A stretch of 54,819 nt of DNA from an uncultured Clostridia bacterium (lineage in GTDB: Bacteria; Bacillota; Clostridia; TANB77; CAG-508), in NCBI GenBank assembly GCA_904387305.1, contig CAJFLB010000014.1, forward strand, positions 1 to 54,819, written 5' to 3'. Within the stretch, counting starts at the first letter, position 1, and each line of letters begins with the position of its first letter. The notes beneath the pieces were generated by a model that was given only the letters and a program-made list of their open reading frames with translations, did no database searches and was not told the DNA's origin. The position numbers and the translations under genes were made by a program. Positions 35,028 to 43,389 of this stretch are shown piece by piece.

Positions 35028-35690
35028 TTACACCTTTTTTCTAGCAATTAATGCTTTTATCTTAATTCCTTGTTCTGAAAACATTTTTTCATGTTCTGTT
35101 TCTATATTTTTTTCAAATATAGGTTCTGCATGTAAATCATAAGTTTTCTTTAGCACTTCAAAACCTGCTTCTTCAAAATATAATAAACTAGATTGAAATA
35201 AATCGTCATCATCTGTTTTAAAATAGATTTCTCCATTTTCTTTTAGAAATACTCTATATTTTTCTAATTGTCTTGTATGGGTTAATCTCTTTTTTCTATG
35301 TTTTCCCTTTGGCCAAGGATTACAGAAATTAATATAAATTCTTTCTATTTGATCTTGTTCCTCTAAAATTAATAGAATTCTTTCTATATCAAATCTAGTT
35401 AAAACAATATTTTTAGGTTCTATATTTTTTTCTTCATATTTTGCTTCTACATTTCGTTTGGCTAAACCTAACATGGCATCTACTAAATCAATGGCTATAT
35501 AATTAATATCCAAATTTTCTGATGCTAACTCTGATATAAATTGCCCTTTTCCACAACCTAGCTCTAAATGAATAGGATTATCATTTTTAAAATAGCTTCT
35601 CCATTTTCCTTTCATTTCTTCTGGATTATCTATATAAAAAGGACTTGCTTCTAATTCTGGTCTTGCCCATTTTTTGTATCTGATTCTCAT
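35028..35690 (-). CDS. trmB: tRNA (guanine-N7-)-methyltransferase (TrmB)
   Basis: Makes m7G46 in tRNA with SAM. The 220-aa protein has the SAM loop [16 protein letters not shown] and the family signature [16 protein letters not shown], plus [11 protein letters not shown]. The start at [14 protein letters not shown] is preceded by TAGGAGTGATGAA; the longer frame is upstream noise. It is divergent from the RluA-family gene. Confidence 0.95.
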   Translation of the reverse strand: MRIRYKKWARPELEASPFYIDNPEEMKGKWRSYFKNDNPIHLELGCGKGQFISELASENLDINYIAIDLVDAMLGLAKRNVEAKYEEKNIEPKNIVLTRFDIERILLILEEQDQIERIYINFCNPWPKGKHRKKRLTHTRQLEKYRVFLKENGEIYFKTDDDDLFQSSLLYFEEAGFEVLKKTYDLHAEPIFEKNIETEHEKMFSEQGIKIKALIARKKV

Positions 35691-35811
35691 TTCATCACTC
35701 CTACTTTTAAGGTCAGATACTATTTTACAATAAAAACATAAAAAAAGCAAGAAAAGAATATATTGAAACCATTATTACATCACTCTAAATGGAACCGAAT
35801 TAATATCTTAT

Positions 35812-35840
35812 TTGCTTTTCAAAAATATATATTGTATACT
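35812..35840 (+). promoter_or_regulatory. Promoter of the pseudouridine synthase gene
   Basis: -35 TTGCTT, 17-bp spacer, -10 TATACT, about 49 bp before the start codon. Confidence 0.55.
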
Positions 35841-35888
35841 CTCTATAGAAAATATTTTAAAAGGAGTATTATTTAATATAAAAATCTT

Positions 35889-36797
35889 ATGAAACTTAAA
35901 TATTGTATTGAAGAAATCGATAAAAATAAATATGAAAATATCCATTCATTATTAAAGAATGAGTTACATATTTCTAATCGTTTATTGACAAAACTAATTG
36001 AACAAAATTGTATCTGTTTAAATAATTCTATTTGTGATACCAGAAACTCTTTTGAAGTTCATGATATGCTAACTATTGATTTTGAGTATTTTGAAGATAA
36101 TACCAATGTGGTTTCTACAAAAATGGATTTAGACATCATTTATGAAGATGAATGGTTGTTAATCATCAATAAGCCTGCAGGTATTGCTATACATCCTTCT
36201 ATTTTACATTATGCTGATTCTTTATCAAATGGTGTAAAATTTTATTTTGATTCTATTGGTTTGCAAAAGAAAATTAGACCTGTTAATCGATTAGATTTTA
36301 ATACCTCTGGACTGGTTATTTTTGCAAAATGTGCCTATATTCAAGAAGCACTTAGTAAACAAATGAATGAAAATCTTTTTAAAAAAGAATATCTTTGCAT
36401 TGTTGAAGGTGTATTAGATAAAAAAACTGGAAGCATTGATTTGCCAATTGCTAGGAAGCCTGGTAGCATTATTGAAAGGTGTATAGACTCTACTGGTCAA
36501 CCTTCTAGAACGATTTATAAAGTGATTAAAGAATTTCAATCTAATTCTCAAAATGATATGAAATCACTTTCGTTAGTGAAATGCCGATTAGAAACTGGTA
36601 GAACACATCAGATACGTGTGCATTTTAGTCATATCGGTCATCCATTACTTGGTGATACTTTATATGGAAATTCTTCTCCTTTAATCACTAGACAAGCATT
36701 ACACAGTTATATGATATCTTTTGTTCATCCAATTACAAAAAAAGAACAATGTTTTACTTGTCCTTTTCCAGATGATATGAAGGATTTGCTAACATGA
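35889..36797 (+). CDS. RluA-family pseudouridine synthase
   Basis: Isomerises uridine in rRNA or tRNA. The 302-aa protein has a degenerate S4-like N-terminal part (LLKNELHISNRLLTKLI), then the catalytic domain with the essential Asp in VNRLDFNTSGLVIFA, LFKKEYLCIVEG, and RTHQIRVHFSHIGHPLLGD. It is RluD-like, but the exact target base cannot be read from sequence. AAAAGGAG lies about 22 nt before the ATG, unusually far, and no closer in-frame start exists. Confidence 0.9.
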   Translation: MKLKYCIEEIDKNKYENIHSLLKNELHISNRLLTKLIEQNCICLNNSICDTRNSFEVHDMLTIDFEYFEDNTNVVSTKMDLDIIYEDEWLLIINKPAGIAIHPSILHYADSLSNGVKFYFDSIGLQKKIRPVNRLDFNTSGLVIFAKCAYIQEALSKQMNENLFKKEYLCIVEGVLDKKTGSIDLPIARKPGSIIERCIDSTGQPSRTIYKVIKEFQSNSQNDMKSLSLVKCRLETGRTHQIRVHFSHIGHPLLGDTLYGNSSPLITRQALHSYMISFVHPITKKEQCFTCPFPDDMKDLLT

Positions 36798-36802
36798 AAA
36801 AT

Positions 36803-36836
36803 CATTTTGCAATTTTTCTGTGCAACTTTGTTTTTT
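36803..36836. repeat. Dispersed TTGCACAGA-type hairpin, half copy
   Basis: GCAATTTTTCTGTGCAAC after the pseudouridine synthase stop matches the 3' halves at 1.84 and 38.21 kb. Its 5' arm is short (AAAAATCATTTT). A separate AATAGGAAAA/TTTTCCTATT hairpin follows at about 36840-36868. Confidence 0.45.
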
Positions 36837-36879
36837 TGCTGAATAGGAAAAACTCTATTTTCCTATTTAATAAAAAAAA

Positions 36880-37230
36880 GAGTAAATCTGTAAGCCGGGT
36901 TCTGTCGTTTAAAATAGTCATTTATCTAGGATATATATTACTATATATCTCAAGCCACGCAAGTTGAGAAGGCGCTAGAGCTGGCTTAATCTTCTCTTTA
37001 AGGTGTTGCTCCTGATGGGGTTTACACAAACACAATATGTCACCATATTGCTGGTGAGCTCTTACCTCACCTTTTCACCCTTACCATAAAAATTGGCGGT
37101 TATTTTCTGTTGCACTTTCCTTAGGGTCACCCCCACTAGACGTTATCTAGCATCATTGCTCTTATGGAGCCCGGACTTTCCTCTCGTAATTCCTTTCGGA
37201 GATTTACCAGCGACTATTCAATTTACTCTA
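36880..37230 (-). ncRNA. rnpB: RNase P RNA, class A (rnpB)
   Basis: Catalytic RNA that trims tRNA 5' leaders. On the minus strand the conserved blocks are in order: GAGGAAAGTCCGGGCTC near the 5' end, AACAGAAAATAACCGCC, GGTAAGGGTGAAAAGGTG with TAAGAGCTCACC, and CGACAGAACCCGGCTTAC near the 3' end. The 5' AGAGTAAATTGAATAGTC and 3' CAGATTTACTCT ends pair as helix P1. A T8 run ends transcription. -10 TATAAT at 37237-37242 fits a start near 37230. Confidence 0.95.
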
Positions 37231-37242
37231 TTGGATATTATA

Positions 37243-38175
37243 TCATAAATTATTGATTTCTTCTAGTAAATTTTTATATTTTATCAAAAATACAGAAGTA
37301 TTTTGTGTATCTACTGCATTTTTTAATTCATTCAACATGACATACCCTTTATTAATACTTGTTTGTTTATTCGTATCTATTTCTGTATTGGTTAATAATG
37401 TTGAATATACATTAATCGCATCTACTATATTCGTACTAATTCCTGTCCAATCTCCGCTATCTAATTTTGCATATCCTTTAAAAACATTTAGTTTTGTTTC
37501 TAATACAGTTTTATATAATGTATCATTTACTACAGTTTGTGCAAATTTTGGTATATATTCATATACTTTTACTAAATTATCTAAAGTTGCTTGTTTATTT
37601 TCTTCTTCTAAACTTATAGTTAAACTATCTATATCTTTGTTAAAATTTAGTATATCATCTTGTGATGCATTTAAACGATATAAATCCAAGGTAATAGTTG
37701 AAATAGAGGTATAAATTAATTCTAATTCATTTTTGCAAGCAGTCCAATCTATATCTCTATTTGTTGTCAAAATTCCTGCTGCCTGCATTTCATAATTTTC
37801 ACCTGTATTTTCTGTTTGGGTTTGCCCATTATTACTTCCTGTAGAAGAACTATCTGAGCCAGAAGCAGAGCCAGAGCCAGAACTAGAACTAGAGCTAGAA
37901 TTAGAACCAGAATTTCCTCCTGAACCTCCTCCAGAATTTTCGGCTGACCTAGATTCTTCTATCTTGGTTGTATATATTTGATAATTCTTTGTTTCTATAT
38001 TATTCATATTATTAAATAAATCTACTAATTTGGTATCTAAATATCGAATTTCTGAAGTTACCTTTTCTTTTTCATCTTGTTCATTATTTTGTGTTGCACT
38101 TGTATAGACTGTTAATGCTAATACAGCTAGTACAATTAGTAATATAATATATGAAATAACTTTAAATTTTTTCAA
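37243..38175 (-). CDS. Membrane-anchored protein with Ser/Gly linker
   Basis: A 310-aa protein: N-terminal membrane helix (FKVISYIILLIVLAVLALTV), a predicted extracellular helical region, a low-complexity Ser/Gly/Asn linker of about 40 residues (near 70-125), then a long Asn/Asp/Thr-rich helical domain. The start is a TTG with GGAGGGATTTTT before it; the ATG upstream has no site. The DNA for the linker is a chain of AGAGCCAGA-like units, prone to length change. It may sense or scaffold at the wall; function unknown. Confidence 0.7.
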   Translation of the reverse strand: MKKFKVISYIILLIVLAVLALTVYTSATQNNEQDEKEKVTSEIRYLDTKLVDLFNNMNNIETKNYQIYTTKIEESRSAENSGGGSGGNSGSNSSSSSSSGSGSASGSDSSSTGSNNGQTQTENTGENYEMQAAGILTTNRDIDWTACKNELELIYTSISTITLDLYRLNASQDDILNFNKDIDSLTISLEEENKQATLDNLVKVYEYIPKFAQTVVNDTLYKTVLETKLNVFKGYAKLDSGDWTGISTNIVDAINVYSTLLTNTEIDTNKQTSINKGYVMLNELKNAVDTQNTSVFLIKYKNLLEEINNL

Positions 38176-38196
38176 AAAAATCCCTCCATAAAATTT

Positions 38197-38235
38197 GTCG
38201 ACGAAAAAAATTGCTATGCAATTTTTCTGTGCAAC
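38197..38235. repeat. Dispersed TTGCACAGA-type hairpin, copy
   Basis: GTCGACGAAAAAAATTGC pairs with GCAATTTTTCTGTGCAAC around TAT. The closing pairs (GTCG/CAAC) differ from those of the 1.82-kb copy (TTGC/GCAA) but still match each other, allowing G-U. Confidence 0.5.
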
Positions 38236-38365
38236 ATTATTTTTGCTCACTTTAACATTTATATATTTTTATTAGTATTTACATTTTTTGACTCGTTTAT
38301 TCTTGTATAAAAATGAAATTATTTTTTCATAATACATAATATAAACATTATTTATGGAGAAAATT

Positions 38366-38647
38366 ATGTATGTAACTGTTAATTTATATAGTGAAAAAAA
38401 AGGAGAATTAAATAAATTTCTAAGTAAGTTTTATAATACAAATCTTGAAATCTATCAAGATTTCACTTGGGAAAAACAATATGCCAATCCTATTGAATTA
38501 GCTGAAATTGTAGGAGTATTTTTAGATAATATGGAAGATTTTTTCATTCACATGTGGATTTGTCTTGATAAAAATGTTTATATAAATATTAATGAACAAA
38601 ACGGTAATGAAATTATAAAATACTTATATGAACGATTTCCTTACTAA
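38366..38647 (+). CDS. 93-aa hypothetical protein
   Basis: Soluble acidic protein beginning MYVTVNLYSEKKGELNKFL, with an alternating strand/helix feel and an aromatic-rich centre (FFIHMWICLDKNVYI). GGAGAAAATT precedes this ATG, so I do not use the ATG four codons upstream. AT-rich host-like codons. Convergent with dtd. Not recognised. Confidence 0.65.
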   Translation: MYVTVNLYSEKKGELNKFLSKFYNTNLEIYQDFTWEKQYANPIELAEIVGVFLDNMEDFFIHMWICLDKNVYININEQNGNEIIKYLYERFPY

Positions 38648-38651
38648 TTAA

Positions 38652-38770
38652 AAAATTCAAGCTTGAAATACCTTTTAGGGTGAGCTTGTGTTATCCTAGA
38701 TTGAATAAATTTTTCGGTTCAATATTAATAACACAAGCTCACCCTAAAAGGTATTTCAAGTGTGAATTCA
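38652..38770. repeat. 33-bp perfect inverted repeat between convergent genes
   Basis: Arms at 38662-38694 and 38728-38760 are perfect complements, extending a further 7-8 bp with mismatches at the outer side. The 33-nt loop holds a second small hairpin (ATTGAA/TTCAAT). It lies between the 93-aa gene and dtd stops and carries no sequence in common with the other palindromes. Confidence 0.75.
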
Positions 38771-38810
38771 TAACTTTTTTTATTTAATTGTATTCTTATA
38801 AAAAATTTTC

Positions 38811-39248
38811 TTATTTTTCTATAATAATGGTTACTGGTCCATCATTTATTAAACTTACTTTCATGTCTGCTCCAAATATACCTTTTTCCACTTTTATATC
38901 ATTTTTAGCACATTCTTCACAAAAATATTCATACAATGCCTCTGCTTTATCTGGTTTAGCAGCTTCTATAAAAGAAGGTCTATTTCCTTGAGAACAATCT
39001 GCATATAATGTAAATTGCGATACAATTAATAATTCACCACTTACATCTTTTAATGCTAAATTCATTTTATCATTTTCATCTTTAAAAACTCTTAATTTGC
39101 ATAGCTTTTTCACTAAATAATCTGCATTTTCCTCTGTATCTTCATGTGTAACACCTAATAATACTAAAAAACCTTTTCCGATTTTTCCAACAACTTTTCC
39201 ATCTACTTTTACTTCAGCTTCTTTTACTCTTTGTACGACTATTTTCAT
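38811..39248 (-). CDS. dtd: D-aminoacyl-tRNA deacylase (Dtd)
   Basis: Removes D-amino acids (and glycine) mischarged on tRNA. The 145-aa protein has the SQFTLYAD motif and the cross-subunit NDGPVTI Gly-Pro motif that form the active site of the homodimer. GGGGAAGGAATAAAAAAAT precedes the ATG. In many Firmicutes it follows relA; here it follows a zinc-ribbon gene. Confidence 0.96.
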   Translation of the reverse strand: MKIVVQRVKEAEVKVDGKVVGKIGKGFLVLLGVTHEDTEENADYLVKKLCKLRVFKDENDKMNLALKDVSGELLIVSQFTLYADCSQGNRPSFIEAAKPDKAEALYEYFCEECAKNDIKVEKGIFGADMKVSLINDGPVTIIIEK

Positions 39249-39280
39249 ATTTTTTTATTCCTTCCCCAAATTACAAATTT

Positions 39281-39312
39281 GGTTGGAAAATATATTTTTC
39301 CAACCATCCGTA
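39281..39312 (-). terminator. Hairpin between the zinc-ribbon gene and dtd
   Basis: GGTTGGAAAAATATATTTTTCCAACC is nearly one palindrome; stem of GGTTGGAAAA with TTTTCCAACC. It follows the zinc-ribbon gene and precedes the dtd ribosome site. Confidence 0.5.
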
Positions 39313-39344
39313 TTTTTATTGATTTCTTGTTAGTGTAGCTTTTC

Positions 39345-39929
39345 TTACTGTCCTATATTTTTCATTTCTTCTTCTGTTATATTTTGTGGATTAGGGTTAA
39401 TTTCCACTACTGTTGTTTTTTCTAAATTTGTTTGAACTTCTGTTGTTTCTTCCTGTACTTCTTCATTATTTTCTGGCTGACTTTTTGTATATTCTGAGGT
39501 TTCAGAAACAACAGTTTCTTTTTCTTCCTTTGGTTTTTCTAAAATTTCTACTTCTTTTACCTCTTCCTCTTCTTGTTTTGCTCCGCATTCTGGGCAGAAC
39601 TTCACATTTTTGTCAATTTCTTTAAAACATTTTGAACATTGTTTCCTATCTTTTAAATCCAAACATTCTTGCCTTATTTTTTCGATTTCATTACTCATTT
39701 CATCAATTTGTTTACATTCTTCTAGTAAATCATTTGCTGAAATTTCTTCTTTTTGCACATGTTTTTCGTATACTTTTTTTCCTATTTCTTCGTAAATGTC
39801 TTCAATTTTTGATTTTAATTCGCTCATCTTGAATTTTAATTTCGTTTCTTTCGCAAGTTTCCCTGTTTTATCTGCTGTAAATTTACATGCTTTTGTTGCC
39901 TTTTTTCCTAATTTATCAAAAAAATCCAT
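39345..39929 (-). CDS. Zinc-ribbon protein with coiled coil and acidic tail
   Basis: A 194-aa protein. The N-terminus is Lys-rich and amphipathic (FFDKLGKKATKACKFTADK), then a coiled coil (about 35-95), then a zinc ribbon with CSKC at 98-101 and CPEC at 112-115, then an 80-residue Glu/Thr/Val-rich disordered tail. This layout recurs in uncharacterised Firmicutes proteins. Ribosome site AAAGGAATGTTGTAA. It follows gpsA by 59 nt. Confidence 0.75.
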   Translation of the reverse strand: MDFFDKLGKKATKACKFTADKTGKLAKETKLKFKMSELKSKIEDIYEEIGKKVYEKHVQKEEISANDLLEECKQIDEMSNEIEKIRQECLDLKDRKQCSKCFKEIDKNVKFCPECGAKQEEEEVKEVEILEKPKEEKETVVSETSEYTKSQPENNEEVQEETTEVQTNLEKTTVVEINPNPQNITEEEMKNIGQ

Positions 39930-39988
39930 TTACAACATTCCTTTCAATATACCATCTTACATTTTATTATTTCCTTTATATTATTATA

Positions 39989-40972
39989 TTATTCACTTTT
40001 TTTCTCTCTTGTCATTAAATTATTAACAGCCTCTTTTGGATCAAGTTTTTCATAGATTACTTGATATACCGTTTCTACAATCGGCATATATACATTATGT
40101 ATTTTTCCTAATTCATAAGCTACTTCTATATTGTCTATACTTTCAATTACCATTCCAACTTCTTTCTTGGCTTCTTCTAACGTTTTTCCCTGTCCAATTA
40201 GTTTTCCCGCTTTACGATTTCTACTATGCTCACTTAAACAAGTAACTATTAAATCTCCTAAACCACTTAATCCATAAAATGTATCTTTTTCTCCACCTAA
40301 TGCAACACCTAATCTTGTTAATTCTCCTAGGCCTCTTGTAATTAAGGCTGCAAATGTATTATCTCCAAGTCCAATTCCACTTGCAACCCCTGCACAAAAT
40401 GCAATGATATTTTTTAATGCGCCTCCTAATTCGACACCTTTTACATCATTTGATGTATAAATTCTCATTTCTGGGCACATAAATGTATCTTGCACCATAT
40501 TTAATATTTCTTGATCTTTGGAAGCAATAACTAATACGGTTGGAATTGCAATTGAAACTTCTTCTGCATGACTAGGTCCAGATAATACTCCTATTCGAAC
40601 ACCTGGTAATTCCTCTTCTAATACTTCATCTAATGTTTTTAAAGAATCTTTTTCAAATCCTTTTGAACATATAATAACTGGTTTTTCACCAACATATTGT
40701 TTGTATTGTCTAAATACATCTCTTGTAAATTTTGATGGTGTTACATGTAAGATAAATTCTGTATCTTTTATGACTTCCTCAAAATCCGTAGAGCATTCTA
40801 TATTTTCTGGTAATTTTAGTCCTGGTAAGAATTTACATCTTTTTTCTTTATTTATTAATTCTTTCTCTTCTTCTGAAAAAGACCATATTTTTATTTTATT
40901 TCCACATCTTGCAAGATGTGTTGCTAATGCTACTCCCCAACTCCCACTTCCTATGATTGCTATATTTTTCAC
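39989..40972 (-). CDS. gpsA: Glycerol-3-phosphate dehydrogenase [NAD(P)+] (GpsA)
   Basis: Reduces DHAP to sn-glycerol-3-phosphate for lipid synthesis. The 327-aa protein has the Rossmann motif IIGSGSWGVALA, VTPSKFTRD, the catalytic Lys in LGGALKNIIAFCAG and GLSGLGDLIVTC. It starts with GTG, preceded by AAGGAATGAAACAAA. It follows plsY and der in the conserved Firmicutes order der-plsY-gpsA. Confidence 0.97.
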   Translation of the reverse strand: MKNIAIIGSGSWGVALATHLARCGNKIKIWSFSEEEKELINKEKRCKFLPGLKLPENIECSTDFEEVIKDTEFILHVTPSKFTRDVFRQYKQYVGEKPVIICSKGFEKDSLKTLDEVLEEELPGVRIGVLSGPSHAEEVSIAIPTVLVIASKDQEILNMVQDTFMCPEMRIYTSNDVKGVELGGALKNIIAFCAGVASGIGLGDNTFAALITRGLGELTRLGVALGGEKDTFYGLSGLGDLIVTCLSEHSRNRKAGKLIGQGKTLEEAKKEVGMVIESIDNIEVAYELGKIHNVYMPIVETVYQVIYEKLDPKEAVNNLMTREKKSE

Positions 40973-41085
40973 TTTGTTTCATTCCTTCCTTTTCCATGTA
41001 TTTTATTCTTTTGTTTCTATTTATTATTGTCATATTCAATTTAACATACATCATTTTTCAATCAAAAGTTATGTTACCGCTTTTC

Positions 41086-41715
41086 TTATTTTTTAAAACT
41101 AATTCTATTCTCTTTTCCAGTCATAATTCTTTTTATATTACTTCTATGATTAAATAATACAATCACAGCTAGTATAATACTATAAATTAAATATCCACTC
41201 CCTTGTGAGACAATATAATTGTCTGTTATGAATAATGTTAATACTGGAAATAAAACTGCTGCTGCACATGATCCTACAGATACCATTCTTGTTAAAGCTA
41301 TTAATAATACACCAAATACCAAACAGATTAATCCAATTTGCCAGTTGCTCATAATTAAAATTCCTAAAGAGGTGGCAACACCTTTTCCTCCTTTAAATCC
41401 AAAGAATATTGGAAATGTGTGTCCAAGTACAACTGCAATTCCTGCTATTTGAACTAATAATGCTTGGTTTTCTACTTTAAATGCCCAACCAATAAACATC
41501 GCAATTAGAATAGCCACAACACCTTTTAAAACATCACAAATTAATGTTAATGCTGCTGCTTTCTTCCCAACAGAGCGAAGCATATTCGTTGTTCCTGCAT
41601 TTCCACTCCCTTTTTCTCTTACATCAAATCCTGCCATTTTTTTACTTAAAATAACTGAAAAATTAACACTTCCTATTAAATATGCAATAATTGCTGTTAT
41701 CACATTAAATACCAT
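41086..41715 (-). CDS. plsY: Glycerol-3-phosphate acyltransferase (PlsY)
   Basis: Membrane enzyme that acylates glycerol-3-phosphate from acyl-phosphate, using the product of the neighbouring GpsA. The 209-aa protein has five membrane spans and the three family motifs: GSVNFSVIL and GSGNAGTTNMLR, then GHTFPIFFGFKGGKGVAT. The family usually has SxR near GSGNxGxxN; the match is close. GAGGAGGTAAAAT precedes the ATG. Confidence 0.96.
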   Translation of the reverse strand: MVFNVITAIIAYLIGSVNFSVILSKKMAGFDVREKGSGNAGTTNMLRSVGKKAAALTLICDVLKGVVAILIAMFIGWAFKVENQALLVQIAGIAVVLGHTFPIFFGFKGGKGVATSLGILIMSNWQIGLICLVFGVLLIALTRMVSVGSCAAAVLFPVLTLFITDNYIVSQGSGYLIYSIILAVIVLFNHRSNIKRIMTGKENRISFKK

Positions 41716-41750
41716 ATTTTACCTCCTCTATTTTATTCATCGTTTTATCT

Positions 41751-43076
41751 CTATTCTTTTTCAAACTTTTCTCTCACAATAATTCTAACAGGTGTACCTT
41801 CCAATCCAAATTCTTTTCTAAATTGATTAACCAAATATCTTTCATAAGAAAAATGGAACAATTCTTTATCATTCACAAATATGACAAATGTTGGTGGCTT
41901 GGTTGTTGCTTGTGTTCCATACAATATTTTTAATCTTTTTCCCTTATCTGTTGGTGGTTGCACAATCGCAATGGCTTCATTGATTACTTGATTTAAAACA
42001 GAAGTTGATACTCTCATACTGTTTTGTTCATTAACATCATTAATCATATCAAATAACTTATTAACCCTTTGTCCTGTTTTCGCAGATATGAATATGATTG
42101 GTGCGTATGATAAATAAGATAATTTGCTATAAATTTCTTTTTTATATTTTTCTAATGTTCCTGTTTCTTTTTCATATTCATCCCATTTATTAACAACAAT
42201 GATAATTCCTTTTCCTGCCTCATGTGCTTCACCTGCAATTTTCGCATCTTGATCTGTAACTCCTTCTAAAGCATCAATCATCATCAAGCATACATCTGCT
42301 CTTTCAATTGCTAACAATGTTCTCATAATACTAAATTTTTCTATTGATTCTTTTACCTTGCTCTTTTTTCGGATTCCTGCTGTATCAATTAAAATATATT
42401 TTCCTTTTTCATTTTCAAATCTAGAATCAATTGCATCTCTTGTTGTTCCTGCTATATCACTTACAATGGTTCTATTTTCTCCTAATATTTTATTAATCAA
42501 AGATGATTTTCCTACATTTGGTTTTCCGATAACGGCTACTTTTATGATATCTTCTTCATCCTCATCTGATGTTTTTTCTGGAAAACTTTCATAAATTTTA
42601 TCTAATACATCTCCTATACCTATCGCATTACTTGCAGAAATAGGATAAGGATCTCCTAATCCTAAATTATAAAATTCGTAAATTTCTTCTCTATCTTTTT
42701 CAAAATTATCTGCTTTATTACATACTAACACAATTGGTTTTCCAGATTTTTTTAGCATCACAGCAATTTCTTGATCTGCGGCAGTTATTCCTTGTTTAAT
42801 ATCTGTTAAAAAGATAATAACATCTGCCATAGTGATTGCTAAGTTAGCTTGTTCTCTCATTTGCGACAAGATAATATCTTCTGATTCTGGTTCAATTCCT
42901 GCAGTATCAATTAATGTGAAGTTTCTTCCTCTCCAATTGGTATCTGCATAAATCCTATCTCTCGTAACACCTGGTGTATCTTGTACAATAGATACTCTAC
43001 TTCCTACTAGATAATTAAAAAAAGTTGATTTTCCTACATTGGGCTTTCCTATAATTGCTACAATTGGTTTTGACAT
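41751..43076 (-). CDS. der: GTPase Der (EngA)
   Basis: Double GTPase for 50S ribosomal subunit assembly. The 441-aa protein has two tandem G domains: first P-loop GKPNVGKST (10-18), DTAGIE, NKAD; second P-loop GKPNVGKSS near 185, DTAGIRKK, NKWDEYE; and a C-terminal KH-like domain ending VPVRIIVREK-like TPVRIIVREKFEKE. GGAGATTAGAAG sets the start. Confidence 0.97.
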   Translation of the reverse strand: MSKPIVAIIGKPNVGKSTFFNYLVGSRVSIVQDTPGVTRDRIYADTNWRGRNFTLIDTAGIEPESEDIILSQMREQANLAITMADVIIFLTDIKQGITAADQEIAVMLKKSGKPIVLVCNKADNFEKDREEIYEFYNLGLGDPYPISASNAIGIGDVLDKIYESFPEKTSDEDEEDIIKVAVIGKPNVGKSSLINKILGENRTIVSDIAGTTRDAIDSRFENEKGKYILIDTAGIRKKSKVKESIEKFSIMRTLLAIERADVCLMMIDALEGVTDQDAKIAGEAHEAGKGIIIVVNKWDEYEKETGTLEKYKKEIYSKLSYLSYAPIIFISAKTGQRVNKLFDMINDVNEQNSMRVSTSVLNQVINEAIAIVQPPTDKGKRLKILYGTQATTKPPTFVIFVNDKELFHFSYERYLVNQFRKEFGLEGTPVRIIVREKFEKE

Positions 43077-43149
43077 CTTCTAATCTCCATTTCTAAAATA
43101 TATGTTATAGTATATCATACTTTCCACAAAAATAACAAGAAAAATTAAT

Positions 43150-43382
43150 TTAAAGTTTCAGTATTTTTGCAAGCGAGGTACATACATTATTTTTTTTCAT
43201 TATTTCCTCGGCTTGCTACATAGATTATAAATTCTAAGTTTTAAATAAACGAGCCTCTCGCTGCTCGCGCTTCCTCATTTATTTAAAACCAAGAATTTAT
43301 ACATCTATTCCACGGCACATTCGTCAATAAATTCAAAAAAATAATGTATGTACCTCACTTGCAAAATATTGAAACTTAAAAA
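43150..43382. repeat. Large structured inverted-repeat element A
   Basis: Outer arms at about 43153-43197 and 43335-43379 are near-perfect complements of about 45 bp, containing GAGGTACATACATTATTTTTTT. Inside is a core of about 120 nt (about 43205-43325) that itself folds (TAAATTCT/AGAATTTA, AAATAAA/TTTATTT). The core is shared, in the opposite orientation, with element B at 51.24-51.43 kb, but the outer arms are not. It fills the 313-bp gap between der and nagZ; no ORF is convincing. Confidence 0.75.
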
Positions 43383-43389
43383 ATAACTA

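Noticed and set aside
37850..37930. Possible CRISPR or tandem repeat array
   Set aside because: The AGAGCCAGA-type units are the codons of a Ser/Gly linker inside an open frame, not spaced direct repeats. No CRISPR or cas gene is seen in the window.
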